A DNA stretch of 64,000 nucleotides from NCBI GenBank assembly GCA_964545875.1, contig CAZJHH010000006.1:62001-126000 (forward strand), written 5' to 3'. Source of the stretch: DAIPKP01 sp964545875 (lineage in GTDB: Bacteria; Synergistota; Synergistia; Synergistales; Aminiphilaceae). This document shows, one piece after another, positions 44,511 through 53,617 of this stretch. The stretch's first letter is position 1; the number at the start of each line of letters is the position of its first letter. The notes beneath the pieces are model-generated. The model worked only from the letters and a program-made list of their open reading frames with translations, had not been told where the DNA came from and did not search any database. A program made the position numbers and the translations under genes.

Positions 44511-46466
44511 CTACAGGGTATGAAGCGCCGAAAGGGAAGCCACTTCCGAAGCCACCAGAGCCTCGATCTGCCGCAGCAGTTCGGGCTCCCGCTCTTTCCA
44601 GGCTTCCTGAAAAAGCTCCTCCACCATGCCGCGATAGGCCTGGCCTCCCCGGGAAAGCACTCTCTCCATTCGTTTCCGGGAGATCATACGCTTTGTCACC
44701 GGAGAAGGCAACCGTACCCGGTAAAGTTCCTTCCGCAGGGCTCCATAGGCGAGAAGCCCCGCTACGCCCCCCAACACGAGCCCCAGAGGACCGGACATGA
44801 CCAGGGCAAGCCCGGCGCCTCCGCAGATGGAAGCGGAGACGGCGGAGGTCATGGCCGCCAGGGTTCCCTCGAAGAGGCGCAGAGGGTTTCCATAGAGGCT
44901 TTCCGGAGCGAAGGGAATGACATCCTTCCTCCAGAAAGCTTCGGAAAAATCTCCCCCTTCGAGATGAGGAGGAAGGGTGCGTATTCCTTTTGCGGAAAGC
45001 CAATCCCCCAGAGTGCGGGCGATTTCCCGGGGAAGAATTTCGAAGATCCGCCTCATCTCTTCTTCCAAGACTGCGGCAATCCGAGGCTCTTCAAGGGTTA
45101 CGCAGTTTTCCAGGTTCTTCCGAAGCTCCTCCAGGGTTCCTCCCCGTTCTCGAAAATCTTCCACTACCTCCCGAAGAGATCCATGAAAGAGGCAAGCCTC
45201 GCAGTAGCGAGCCACATCTTCCGATCCTCCCTGAAGGAGCCGGGTCACCACCTGCCCCATGTCTTGCCGTACAAATCGGGGAAGATCCTCCTCCAGCCTT
45301 TTTCGAAGAACTCCGTACCGTTTCCGTAAAGCCGGAAGAAGAGATATTCCCTCGGCGATCACCGCTCCAGGGCGACTGCTGCGGAGAATTTTTTCCTTCG
45401 GAAGAGAAAGCTCCTCCAGGATCACCTGTACCACGAAGGGCCAAAGACTGCTTCCTCCGGAAAGAATAACCCTGCCAAGACTCGAGGGGCGCAAGCCGTG
45501 CCGTACCACCCCGTTCCGGAGAGAATCCCGGAACCACCCTACCAGGTCCAGAGGCTTCTCCCAGGCTCTCCGTCCCTCCACCCGGCGGAGGTGTTCTCCA
45601 AAGGAAGGAGTGGGACGATACCGGGAAGCCCGTTCCAGAAAAACCTCCCAGGAGAGATTACGAAGAGTTCCGTAATTTCCCGCTCGGCCGCTCCAGAACT
45701 CCTGGAGGTTCCTGGAAAGAGCGAGAGAGAAGCTCTCCTTCATGCGACGGCACTCGTACCAGTGCACGTAGTACGCCGCGCCCTCCTTTTCCAGCATTTT
45801 TTCCATACCCGGATTTTCCTCGCAGAGCATCTGGTAGAAAAGGTCGTCGAAAAGCCGCCCTCCCAAAAGCATCTCTCCCCAGGAAGCCCTGACATCGAGC
45901 CGCTCCATCCAGGCAAAATCGCAGGTGCCGCCTCCGAAATCCACCACCAGGGTTCCCTCCAGGGATTCCGAGGGTTTGAGATCCTTTTGAGAGAGATGAT
46001 AGAGCAAGGCCCCCACGGGTTCATCCACCAGCCCCACATCTCCGAAACCCGCTTCCCGGGCCAGGGTTCGGAGGGCCTCCCGCCAATTTTCCCCCGCCTC
46101 GCTGGGCACGCCGAAGAGCACCCGATCCACCTCCCGGAAAGGAAGGTGCATTCTCTCCGCCTCCCGACGCACCCCCTTCAGAAAGGCGGCACCCGCCTCC
46201 CAGGCCCTGGAGGAGGCAGCTATATCGGGCTTGAAGTGCATCCGAAGATCGTATTCCTTACGCTCGGCTTCGAAGGCATCTCCCCAGGTATCCAGGGCCA
46301 TGCGCCCCACCAGGGGTTCCCGATTGCTGCGGAAAAGCACTGCCGATTCCATTCCCAGGGCGTTGGGATCGAAAGCCAGAGAGGAAGGGAGGAGTTCGTC
46401 TCCGGGACAGAAGGCAAAATGGGAGGTGCTGGTGCCGAAATCCACCGCCAGAACCCGGCGGCTCAT
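44511..46466 (-). CDS. Hsp70-like (DnaK-family ATPase fold) protein with a C-terminal glycine-rich hydrophobic segment
   Basis: Predicted 651 residues. The N-terminal ATPase motifs are of Hsp70/actin type: phosphate 1 VLAVDFGTSTSHFAF, VLFGVPSEAGENWREAL, LVDEPVGALLYHL, phosphate 2 LVVDFGGGTCDFAWM and the adenosine motif RVILSGGSSLWPFV. The usual peptide-binding beta domain is not recognisable. Instead there is a helical Arg/Glu-rich region and a hydrophobic segment near residue 555 (ASICGGAGLALVMSGPLGLV). It may be membrane-associated and work with the membrane protein encoded just upstream, with which it shares an ATGA start/stop overlap. Its client is unknown. AAGGAAG precedes ATG 46466; the frame extends upstream inside the neighbouring gene. 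Confidence 0.8.
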   Translation of the reverse strand: MSRRVLAVDFGTSTSHFAFCPGDELLPSSLAFDPNALGMESAVLFRSNREPLVGRMALDTWGDAFEAERKEYDLRMHFKPDIAASSRAWEAGAAFLKGVRREAERMHLPFREVDRVLFGVPSEAGENWREALRTLAREAGFGDVGLVDEPVGALLYHLSQKDLKPSESLEGTLVVDFGGGTCDFAWMERLDVRASWGEMLLGGRLFDDLFYQMLCEENPGMEKMLEKEGAAYYVHWYECRRMKESFSLALSRNLQEFWSGRAGNYGTLRNLSWEVFLERASRYRPTPSFGEHLRRVEGRRAWEKPLDLVGWFRDSLRNGVVRHGLRPSSLGRVILSGGSSLWPFVVQVILEELSLPKEKILRSSRPGAVIAEGISLLPALRKRYGVLRKRLEEDLPRFVRQDMGQVVTRLLQGGSEDVARYCEACLFHGSLREVVEDFRERGGTLEELRKNLENCVTLEEPRIAAVLEEEMRRIFEILPREIARTLGDWLSAKGIRTLPPHLEGGDFSEAFWRKDVIPFAPESLYGNPLRLFEGTLAAMTSAVSASICGGAGLALVMSGPLGLVLGGVAGLLAYGALRKELYRVRLPSPVTKRMISRKRMERVLSRGGQAYRGMVEELFQEAWKEREPELLRQIEALVASEVASLSALHTL

Positions 46467-47578
46467 GAGAGCTTCCTTTCTTGGGAGTTCTTGTTCCGCC
46501 GCAGGAGTCCCTTTTCCCGGAGCACTCCCCGGTGATAGGCGGGGAGGCGCTCCACCCGCACGGGCTCCCCCGGCTCCAGGTAGCCCAGGGTGTCGTATTT
46601 TTCGCAAAGCTCCTCACTCCAGTACCGGGGAAGATCTTCGGAAGGTGTAGCAGGTTTCCCGGACTTCCGAAGAGGCAAATTCTCGAATCCCGCCTCCCGG
46701 GCCGCGAAAAGCAGCTCCTCCGCCGCCTCGGGAAGGGTTTCCGAAGAAGCTCCCGCCAAGGCGTAGAGCGGAGCCGCCAGGACAAAAAGATCCGGGGAAT
46801 CCGGGTGCCGCTCCAATCCCTTCTGCCGGTGATATTCGAGAAGGCACTCTCCCCGGAGGGCGAGGCGATAGAAGGCGTATCGCTGGGCCAGCAACTTTTC
46901 GAGCTGCAGCTCCAGGGCCTCCCGGTCCACCTTTTTTCGGGAAAGGCATCCCCGTACCAGGGGAACAGCCGCAAGCATCCCCAGAAAACGAAGGGGAGAA
47001 AAGCCCCGGGAAGAACGCCGCAACAATCCAAACCACCCTCCGGAAGAGGGAAGAATCCTCAGAAGCTCGCTCAGGGCTCCCACTCCGAAAAGCCCCGTCA
47101 GAGCCCGGCGCAATCCCGGAGAAGAATTGATTTTTTCAACTACAAAAAAAGCTCCCGCCGCTCCGAGAGCGCCCCCCGCAAGAGAAGCCCCGGAACTTTC
47201 GCCCCCCAGGAACAGGGCGGCGATCCATCCGAAAAACCCTCCCAGCAGGGCCGCGGTTCCCAGGGAACCGGAAGAAAAGCTTTCCCGGTACGGAAGAGGA
47301 TATTCCAGGAAAGGAGCGTTTCTCCGAAGCCGTTCTTCCAATATCAGAGGGCCCGGAGCTCCCCGGGGAAAGTCTTCATCCCGGAATTCCCGAACCTCCA
47401 GGGCTTTATGCAAAAGCTGCCGATCCCCCTGAAGAAGCGCGGCTTCGAAAAACTCTTCTTCCTGCCCCGGAGGGAGTTCCTTCATTATCCGCCTTGCCAT
47501 ATCCTTCCCGGGGGAACCGCCCAAAAGCTCCTTTCCGGGAGAGGGAGAGAGAAAAAGAATCCGCTCCATATCTTTCAT
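46463..47578 (-). CDS. Unassigned membrane protein coupled to the Hsp70-like gene
   Basis: Predicted 371 residues. I do not recognise the family. The N-terminal ~95 residues are soluble and charged. Hydrophobic Gly/Ala-rich segments follow (LGTAALLGGFFGWIAALFLG, GGALGAAGAFFVV, FLGMLAAVPLV). The C-terminal half is soluble, with a possible TPR-like or helical character (YAFYRLALRGECLLEYHRQKG..LFVLAAPLYALAGASSE). Its stop overlaps the ATG of the Hsp70-like gene by ATGA, so the two are translationally coupled and probably work together. GGAGG lies four bases before ATG 47578; ATG 47569 is an alternative start with a longer spacer. Confidence 0.65.
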   Translation of the reverse strand: MKDMERILFLSPSPGKELLGGSPGKDMARRIMKELPPGQEEEFFEAALLQGDRQLLHKALEVREFRDEDFPRGAPGPLILEERLRRNAPFLEYPLPYRESFSSGSLGTAALLGGFFGWIAALFLGGESSGASLAGGALGAAGAFFVVEKINSSPGLRRALTGLFGVGALSELLRILPSSGGWFGLLRRSSRGFSPLRFLGMLAAVPLVRGCLSRKKVDREALELQLEKLLAQRYAFYRLALRGECLLEYHRQKGLERHPDSPDLFVLAAPLYALAGASSETLPEAAEELLFAAREAGFENLPLRKSGKPATPSEDLPRYWSEELCEKYDTLGYLEPGEPVRVERLPAYHRGVLREKGLLRRNKNSQERKLS

Positions 47579-47712
47579 GATTCCTCCAAAAAATTCCGGA
47601 TACGAAAGGCCTCCGTCTTCGAATATTTTATGTATAGAAGTGTACCACCCCTTTTTCTTTTTCGAAAAATTCCTTAGAGGGCCAAAAAAGAAATGCCGTA
47701 CCATCCAGAGAA

Positions 47713-47741
47713 TTGCCAAAAATTTCCCCTGAAGCTATGCT
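47713..47741 (+). promoter_or_regulatory. Promoter of the EamA transporter gene
   Basis: TTGCCA (47713-47718), 17 bases, TATGCT (47736-47741), about 50 bases before the gene. Confidence 0.55.
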
Positions 47742-47791
47742 ACCATGCGAGGAATGTCATGCATGCAATAAATCGCGGAAGGAGACACTTC

Positions 47792-48673
47792 ATGTTCACG
47801 GAAAAACAAAAACTCGCCTTCGCCCTTTTCTGCACCCTGCTTCCCTGGGCCTCCGCCTTCGCCGCCATCCGGGCGGCCCTGGAAGGCTATCCCCCGGGAC
47901 ATCTCGCCCTGGTACGCTTTGTTATCGCTTCGGGCTCCCTCATTCTCTACGGTATGATCATCCGGATAGGGCTGCCGGATCTGCGGGATGTTCCCCGGAT
48001 TTTCTTTCTGGGTTTTCTGGGAATCACTCTCTACCACGTACCTCTCAACTACGGAGAGGTTACAGTATCCGCAGGAGCCGCAAGTCTTCTCATCGCCACG
48101 GCACCGGTCTTTACGGCTCTCTTCGCCCTGCTCTTTCTCCGGGAGGGCTTTCGCCCCCTGGGCTGGATCGGCATGGCCATCAGCTTCGCCGGAGCCACCC
48201 TTATCGCCTTCGGAGAGGGGCGCGCCCTATCCTTCAATGCGGATGCCCTGCTGATTCTGCTGGCGGCGGTCTGCGAAAGCATCTATTTCGTTCGGCAAAA
48301 GGATCTCCTGGCAAAATACGGAGCCTTGCGTTTCGCCACCTATGCGGTAACCGCGGGAACCCTCTGCATGCTTCCCTTCGCTCCCGGGGTATTCGCCACT
48401 CTCACCCAGGCTCCCCTGGAATCCACGCTTTCGGTGATCTACCTGGGCCTGGTTCCCGCCGCCTTTTCCATCGTGGCATGGTCCTACGCCATAGCCCACA
48501 TGAACGTTTCCAAGGTGGCATCCTTTCTCTATCTCAACCCGGTGATCGCCATGGGCATCGCATGGATCTGGCTGGGAGAAATTCCCTCTTTTCTCACGCT
48601 GGCGGGAGGCACCGTTGCCATCGTGGGGGTTTTCCTGGTCTACCGCTCGAAAATGTCCAGAGTCGGCATCTAA
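47792..48673 (+). CDS. EamA-type drug/metabolite (DMT) transporter
   Basis: Predicted 293-residue inner-membrane protein with ten hydrophobic segments in two EamA repeats: FCTLLPWASAFAAIRAALEGYPP..LVRFVIASGSL..YHVPLNYGEVTVSAGAASLLIATAPVF, then LLAAVCESIYFVRQKDLL..AWSYAIAHMNVSKVASFLYLNPV. DMT members export amino acids, nucleosides or similar metabolites. The GGAAGGA before ATG 47792 selects this start over in-frame upstream ATGs at about 47759. It is monocistronic. Confidence 0.88.
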   Translation: MFTEKQKLAFALFCTLLPWASAFAAIRAALEGYPPGHLALVRFVIASGSLILYGMIIRIGLPDLRDVPRIFFLGFLGITLYHVPLNYGEVTVSAGAASLLIATAPVFTALFALLFLREGFRPLGWIGMAISFAGATLIAFGEGRALSFNADALLILLAAVCESIYFVRQKDLLAKYGALRFATYAVTAGTLCMLPFAPGVFATLTQAPLESTLSVIYLGLVPAAFSIVAWSYAIAHMNVSKVASFLYLNPVIAMGIAWIWLGEIPSFLTLAGGTVAIVGVFLVYRSKMSRVGI

Positions 48674-48703
48674 TTCCTCCCACACGAAAAGCTCCCTAAA
48701 AAA

Positions 48704-48755
48704 TCCCCCCCTTTTCCGGGACACGGCATCGGAATCGGGGGGACAGGGTTTCTTT
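48704..48755 (+). terminator. Probable terminator between EamA and SpoIIE-like genes
   Basis: TCCCCCC (48704-48710) pairs with GGGGGGA (48737-48743), inner TTCCG/CGGAA, then CAGGGTTTCTTTATATTTTT. Confidence 0.5.
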
Positions 48756-48863
48756 ATATTTTTACAAACTCTTGCAAAAATTTACTGTTCCAAAAACGCC
48801 TGGATACGAAGGTGCGCGTTCTCCTCTCTCTCTCCGTTTTCAATCGTACCCCGGCAGTAAGCC

Positions 48864-50795
48864 CTATTCCTTCCGATCCACCCCGTAGGTGAAGGCCATC
48901 ATGGTGATGTCGTCGGACTGTTCCGCCCCTTCCGCAAAATCTCCCAGAACTTTTCGAAGTTCCCGAATAAGCTCCACCGGCGTTTTTCCCCGAAGCTTGT
49001 TGATGGCCAGGGCGGTACGTTCCTCCCCGAAGAGCTCCTCGTGATTGTTCATGGCCTCGGTAACCCCATCGGTGTACATGAAGAGAGTATCCCCGGGGGA
49101 GAAGGTAAAGGTTCCTTCCTCGAAGACCATGTTCTCCAAAGCCCCCGCCAGAGGGCCCTTTACCTGGGGAAGCATGGTCACCACTCCCTGGGCGGGAAGA
49201 TAAAAGGGAGGATTATGCCCGCCGCTGGCGTAGCGACACTCTCCCGAGGGGAGATGCACGATGGCGCAGAAGATGGTAACGAACATACAGGATTCGTTAT
49301 CCTGGGCAAGTTCGTTATTCAGCTTGAAGAGTATTTCTCCGGGATCCAGGGAGTTTTTGGTAAGAATCTTGGCGAAGGTCCGAGTCACCGCCATGAAGAG
49401 TGCCGCGGGAACCCCCTTGCCCGACACATCTCCCACGAGAAGACAGATATGCTGCTCGTCGGCCATGAAGAAGTCGTAAAAATCTCCTCCCACTTCCCGG
49501 GCAGGCTCCAGCAGCGCGTAAAGATCGAACTCCTCGTGCTCCGGAAAGGGAGGAAAGGTCTTCGGAATAAGGCTCATCTGAATGGATTGGGCGATGTGCA
49601 GCTCGCTTTCGATGCGTTCCTTGGCGGCGGTGGTGGCGCAGAGAATATCGATCTGCACGAGAAGCTGCTGCCGCATAACTTCAAAGGACTGGGCCAGCCG
49701 GGCCACCTCGTCTTCTCCAAGGATGTGAGGAAGGGAGGTCTCCAGCTCTCCCTCCGCGAGCTTTCTGGTGGCATACTCCAGCTGCACCAGCGGCCGGGTA
49801 ATGGACCGGGTAACCAGAAGAATAAGCCCCAGAAGAAAGGCAAAGCCCAGCATCCCCAGAAATCCCTGATACCGGGTGAGGGCTGCAATTTTGGCCACCA
49901 GAACCTCCCGAGGGAAAAAGACTCCCAGGGACCACTCCACCGAGGGAATGGAAACGTAGGCCACCCACCCCTCGGAACCCATCACGGAATCTTTCAAAAA
50001 GACAAATCCCGTCTCTCCCGCAATCATCCGGCGTCCCAACTCCCGAAGCTCCGGATGCCCATACTCCTCGGCGATGCTGAAAATGGTCTCCCGAAGAATC
50101 CAGGCATCTTCAGGATATGAAATGAACCGTCCGTTTCTGGCGAGAATGAAGGCAAACCCCCCCTCGTCCAGGGAGAGATCCTCCAGAATCCGGGAAAACC
50201 ACTCCAGAGACATGTCCGCCGTGGCCACTCCCTCGAAGATCTTGTTTTCTCCTTCTCCGGAGAAAAGCGGCACCGAGTAGGTGGTCATGAGGGCCTGGCC
50301 TCCCAGATCATCGAAGTAGGGATCCGTCCAGAGGGAACGCCGGGCAAACTTCGGAAGACTGTACCAATCGGCAATCCGGAAGGATTCTCCGTCCCTGGCG
50401 AGATCCTTGAAGAGAACTTCCTCTTCCTGACGCTGCACGTAGGGAACCCCCTGCACACCGTACCAGGAAGGATGTTCCAGGGCCACCGCCATGCCGAAGA
50501 CCTCGGGATTGTTTATCAGGCTCTCCTCGAGAAGGCCGAAAATTCCCTCGGTTCCCGGAGCGAAACGGCGGATGGCGTAAGCCGCTCCCTTGGCGGTCTG
50601 CTCCAGAGCCTTCGCCACGGACTCCACCTGACAGGCTATGGCCTGGGCGGTTTCCCGGGCCTCGTCCGCCAGCTCCCGTTCCAGGAGATTTCGGGAAGAG
50701 ACGTAGCTGAACCCCACCACGGCACCGAGAATGCATCCCCCTCCGAGAAGAAGAAGCAGAGCCATGCGCCAGGCAAGAGAGAGGTTACGGAACAT
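48864..50795 (-). CDS. Membrane-bound SpoIIE/RsbU-type PP2C phosphatase with dCache-like sensor and HAMP
   Basis: Predicted 643 residues. TM1 (MALLLLLGGGCILGAVVGFSY), an extracytoplasmic Cache-like domain (VFGMAVALEHPSW..WTDPYFDDLGGQALMTTYSVP), TM2 (GFLGMLGFAFLLGLILLVTR), a HAMP linker (ITRPLVQLEYATRKLAEGELE) and a PP2C/SpoIIE domain with the metal-binding EVGGDFYDFF, LLVGDVSGKGVPAALFM and EQSDDITMMAF. It would dephosphorylate an RsbV-like STAS protein in response to an outside signal. It overlaps the binding-protein gene upstream by 11 bases. It is the last gene of a four-gene set with RsbV- and RsbW-like proteins, so a partner-switching system is well supported. Confidence 0.92.
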   Translation of the reverse strand: MFRNLSLAWRMALLLLLGGGCILGAVVGFSYVSSRNLLERELADEARETAQAIACQVESVAKALEQTAKGAAYAIRRFAPGTEGIFGLLEESLINNPEVFGMAVALEHPSWYGVQGVPYVQRQEEEVLFKDLARDGESFRIADWYSLPKFARRSLWTDPYFDDLGGQALMTTYSVPLFSGEGENKIFEGVATADMSLEWFSRILEDLSLDEGGFAFILARNGRFISYPEDAWILRETIFSIAEEYGHPELRELGRRMIAGETGFVFLKDSVMGSEGWVAYVSIPSVEWSLGVFFPREVLVAKIAALTRYQGFLGMLGFAFLLGLILLVTRSITRPLVQLEYATRKLAEGELETSLPHILGEDEVARLAQSFEVMRQQLLVQIDILCATTAAKERIESELHIAQSIQMSLIPKTFPPFPEHEEFDLYALLEPAREVGGDFYDFFMADEQHICLLVGDVSGKGVPAALFMAVTRTFAKILTKNSLDPGEILFKLNNELAQDNESCMFVTIFCAIVHLPSGECRYASGGHNPPFYLPAQGVVTMLPQVKGPLAGALENMVFEEGTFTFSPGDTLFMYTDGVTEAMNNHEELFGEERTALAINKLRGKTPVELIRELRKVLGDFAEGAEQSDDITMMAFTYGVDRKE

Positions 50796-51807
50796 GAGGC
50801 ACCTCCCGGGGAACTACGAACTCCTCGTAGGGAGGAAAGGAACCCAAAAGCTTTCCCTGCAGAAGGGCCTCGGCGGTTCTCCGATAGTCCTCCCGGGAAA
50901 GCACTCCGGGCTCCCAGACATCTCCGGAATCCGGGAAGATACAGGGGAGAATGGCCTCCAGCATCCACCGCATATGTCCCCGGTTGGTGGGTACGTGAGC
51001 TCGGCCCACGTACTGCATCACCACATCCAGGGCCTCCTCGGGGTGTTCCCGGGCGTACTGCCATCCCTCCAGGGTAGCCTCCACAAAGGCACGGCATGCC
51101 TCGGGATTTTCCCGATAAAAACTTTCGGAGGTGTAAATGCCATCCTCGGGAAAACCGAGCCCGTAATCCTCCAGGAAAAACTCCGAAAGCTCTTCGAAGT
51201 CGAACCCCGCCTGATAGAGCATGTGATATTCGTTATAATACATGGCAGCACAGGCGTCCACCACGCCCCGGAGAAAAAGGTTCACCGAATAGTATTGGGG
51301 ATAGATCCGGGGGACGAGTTCTTCCTTCTCGAAAAGAAGGTCGAACCCCAGACGGAAGGAGCTGTCCCAGAGAGATACTCCCCGCCCGGAAAGATCCCGG
51401 AGAGTGAGAATTCCCCGATCCTTGCGTCCCACCAGCAGAAGAGAGGATTTCTGCATCATCTGGCCGAGAAGCACCACCGGAAGTCCCTTATCCCGGGCTT
51501 CCAGCCCCGAAGAGAGAAACTGGGTTACCACATCCGCCTCTTCCTTGCGGAGATATTCCCAGGGATCCGCATCCGCCCCTCCCTGAAGGATGGTGACGTC
51601 CAGCATATGGCGGAGATAGATTCCTTTTTCGTAGGCCACGTAGATGCCCGCGAACTGAGACTGGGGGGACCATTGAGGAAGCACGAAGATCTGGGTGAAG
51701 GAGAAAGCGCCTCCCTCGCCGGGAAAGAGGAGAAGGATCAGCAAGAGAAAAACCGGGGCCCTTCCGGGGAGGGAACGGCCCGTCTTCGCACCTTTTCCGG
51801 AAATCAT
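50785..51807 (-). CDS. NMT1/THI5-like (ABC-type) substrate-binding protein in a partner-switch operon
   Basis: Predicted 340 residues. A signal peptide or anchor (RAPVFLLLILLLFPGEGGA) precedes an NMT1/SsuA/THI5-like fold: QIFVLPQWSPQSQFAGIYVAYEKGIYLRHMLDVTILQGGADADPW, TQFLSSGLEARDKGLPVVLLG, and AAMYYNEYHMLYQAGFD. Such proteins bind pyrimidine, sulfonate or taurine-like ligands for ABC importers. No permease or ATPase gene is adjacent. It overlaps the RsbW-like gene (ATGA) and the SpoIIE-type gene. It is therefore likely a sensory ligand carrier for the Cache-containing phosphatase, an inference from context alone. Confidence 0.85.
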   Translation of the reverse strand: MISGKGAKTGRSLPGRAPVFLLLILLLFPGEGGAFSFTQIFVLPQWSPQSQFAGIYVAYEKGIYLRHMLDVTILQGGADADPWEYLRKEEADVVTQFLSSGLEARDKGLPVVLLGQMMQKSSLLLVGRKDRGILTLRDLSGRGVSLWDSSFRLGFDLLFEKEELVPRIYPQYYSVNLFLRGVVDACAAMYYNEYHMLYQAGFDFEELSEFFLEDYGLGFPEDGIYTSESFYRENPEACRAFVEATLEGWQYAREHPEEALDVVMQYVGRAHVPTNRGHMRWMLEAILPCIFPDSGDVWEPGVLSREDYRRTAEALLQGKLLGSFPPYEEFVVPREVPHVP

Positions 51808-52238
51808 GACTCCCGCTCCCGAGGGTAGATCTCAAAGCGGAGAAGATTTTCATCTCCTTCCCGGGTATAGTGCACCTCGTCCATAACCCGCCGCATGAGA
51901 AGGATGCCCAAACCGCCGATCTCCCGGTCCTCCATGCTCGCACCGAGATCGGGCTCCTCCAGGGAAAAGGGATCGAAGGGAATTCCTCTATCCCGGAAGA
52001 TCACCCGACACCGCTCGGGGGTGGAAGAAACCTGAATTGTCACCTCTCCCGGCGGAATCTTATATGCGTAGGAACAGATGTTCATCACCGCTTCCTCCGT
52101 GGAGAGGGCCAGATGCTGCTGCTGCCGGGGATGCAGTCCCGCCTCCTCCGCCACGCCTTCGATCCACTCCACGATCCGAGGCACCAAATCCACCCGGGCC
52201 TCGAAGGTGCGCTGTTTCTCCACGGGCAGGAAGGGCAT
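51804..52238 (-). CDS. RsbW-like anti-sigma/serine kinase (GHKL ATPase)
   Basis: Predicted 144 residues with HATPase_c_2 motifs: HLALSTEEAVMNICSYAYK (N-box), FRDRGIPFDPFSLEEPD (G1) and REIGGLGILLMRRVMD (G2). In partner switches it phosphorylates the RsbV-like antagonist and binds a sigma factor or other target. The ATG at 52238 lies one base from the RsbV-like stop and uses AAGGGA inside that gene; the frame extends 18 codons upstream but would overlap. No sigma factor gene is near. Confidence 0.9.
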   Translation of the reverse strand: MPFLPVEKQRTFEARVDLVPRIVEWIEGVAEEAGLHPRQQQHLALSTEEAVMNICSYAYKIPPGEVTIQVSSTPERCRVIFRDRGIPFDPFSLEEPDLGASMEDREIGGLGILLMRRVMDEVHYTREGDENLLRFEIYPRERES

Positions 52239-52239
52239 G

Positions 52240-52572
52240 TCAGAAGAGTCCCTTCCCCGCTTCCGGAGTCTCCACGATGGGAAGAAAGGCATCGAATCCG
52301 GAGATGGAGAAAACCTCCGCCACTACCCCCGAAAGACCTGAAAGCACCACTTTTCCTCCCAAGGGTTTTGCCTTTTTGGCTACTCCGAGAATGGAGCGAA
52401 GCCCCGCACTGCTGATGTATTCCAGAGACGAGAAATCGAGGAGAAAGTTTTTATGCCCCTCCTCCATCCATTTCAGGCACTGTTTCTCGAACTCCGGAGC
52501 CGTTACCGCATCCATACGCCCCGAAACGGTCACCACATCGCAGGTATCCATGCTGCGCAAAACCATATCCAT
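52240..52572 (-). CDS. RsbV-like anti-sigma factor antagonist (STAS domain)
   Basis: Predicted 110 residues, one STAS domain with the phosphorylation motif LEYISSAGLRSIL (Ser of SSAG is the usual site) and VVLSGLSGVVAEVFSISGFDAFL. It is phosphorylated by the RsbW-like kinase and dephosphorylated by the SpoIIE-type phosphatase, both encoded downstream. Two ATGs (52572, 52566) are possible starts. It is the first gene of the partner-switch set. Confidence 0.92.
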   Translation of the reverse strand: MDMVLRSMDTCDVVTVSGRMDAVTAPEFEKQCLKWMEEGHKNFLLDFSSLEYISSAGLRSILGVAKKAKPLGGKVVLSGLSGVVAEVFSISGFDAFLPIVETPEAGKGLF

Positions 52573-52642
52573 AAAACCCTTCGCCCCTTTCAGCAGAAAA
52601 CGTTTTTATTTTTATACGAAAATATTTCAAGTCTTTTTCGGA

Positions 52643-53569
52643 TCAGAGATCCAGGAGAAGAAAGCGGTAAAGCCACAGAAGGAGAAGCCCCACCCCCACG
52701 AAGACCGCTCCTCCCACCAGCCAGGAAGCCCAGGGCCCGGTGATGAGGTTTTTGGCGGTCTTTATGGGAACTTCTCCAATCTCGTATTCCTCGGGACGAA
52801 GACGCAGGCTCTTCTGAAGGATGAGGAGCCCCCGAATGCGGTCGGTAATGCCGATTTCCAGAAGATACCGATCCGGTCCCTTTTCTTCCATCCGAAGGAG
52901 GGTTCCCGGCACGGCTCCGTCGAAATGGCCTTCCCTGGCCCGGGTAAGAACCTTGTAAAGTTTGGTTTCCGGGGGAAGTTTCACCATGATCCGATCCCCC
53001 TCCACGAGGGAGCCCACGCTCCGCCCCCGGATGGGATCGATTTCGGGGCCGCAGGGGATATACTCCAGGGGCATTCCCTTGGGTTCGTCGCTTTCCTCGG
53101 CGGCCTCTTCTTCCGGAGGCTCCAGCACCGAAGGATCCCCGAACTGCTTGAGGAAATCCCGGACCACGGCGGGGTTGCACTTCTGAACCTTGAGAAACGA
53201 GAACACCTGAAAACCCAGAGCCTTTTCCAGAACGGCGTTGAGCCGTTGCTCCAAACTCCGCTCTCCATCCCGGCTTCCTTCGAAAATGTCCTTCAGCCGG
53301 GAGGTTTCGAAAAACTGCCCACACTTCTCCTTCACCAGGGGCACGTATTCCGCCTCGGGCTCCTTCCAGGAACTCGCCACATAGGAGGCAAACTCCGCCC
53401 ACTCCGTGGTCAATCCCACCGGTGCATCCCGTCCCTCGAGAAAGCGGAAATCCATGGCATAGACTCCCCGATCTCCATAGAGCACATAGAGATAGGCTTT
53501 CTTCTTGCGTTCCGGCTCCTGTTCTTCCATACTCAGGATTCCTTTGATGACACGGAAGGACTCTTTCAT
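52643..53569 (-). CDS. Protein of unknown function with a C-terminal transmembrane anchor
   Basis: Predicted 308 residues. I do not recognise the family. The first ~150 residues are soluble and mixed alpha/beta (KKAYLYVLYGDRGVYAMDF). A Glu/Pro-rich linker (EPPEEEAAEESDEPKG) leads to a beta-rich segment (VGSLVEGDRIMVKLPPET..RYLLEIGITDRIRGLLIL). One TM helix ends the chain (WLVGGAVFVGVGLLLLWLYRFLLL), so it is probably tail-anchored with its bulk in the cytoplasm. AGAGGTGA precedes ATG 53569. It lies between the partner switch and the xanthine-dehydrogenase genes, and could belong to either. Confidence 0.6.
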   Translation of the reverse strand: MKESFRVIKGILSMEEQEPERKKKAYLYVLYGDRGVYAMDFRFLEGRDAPVGLTTEWAEFASYVASSWKEPEAEYVPLVKEKCGQFFETSRLKDIFEGSRDGERSLEQRLNAVLEKALGFQVFSFLKVQKCNPAVVRDFLKQFGDPSVLEPPEEEAAEESDEPKGMPLEYIPCGPEIDPIRGRSVGSLVEGDRIMVKLPPETKLYKVLTRAREGHFDGAVPGTLLRMEEKGPDRYLLEIGITDRIRGLLILQKSLRLRPEEYEIGEVPIKTAKNLITGPWASWLVGGAVFVGVGLLLLWLYRFLLLDL

Positions 53570-53617
53570 GTAAAATTCACCTCTTTTAGCTTTTCCCGGG
53601 GAAATCCCTTTCTCATC

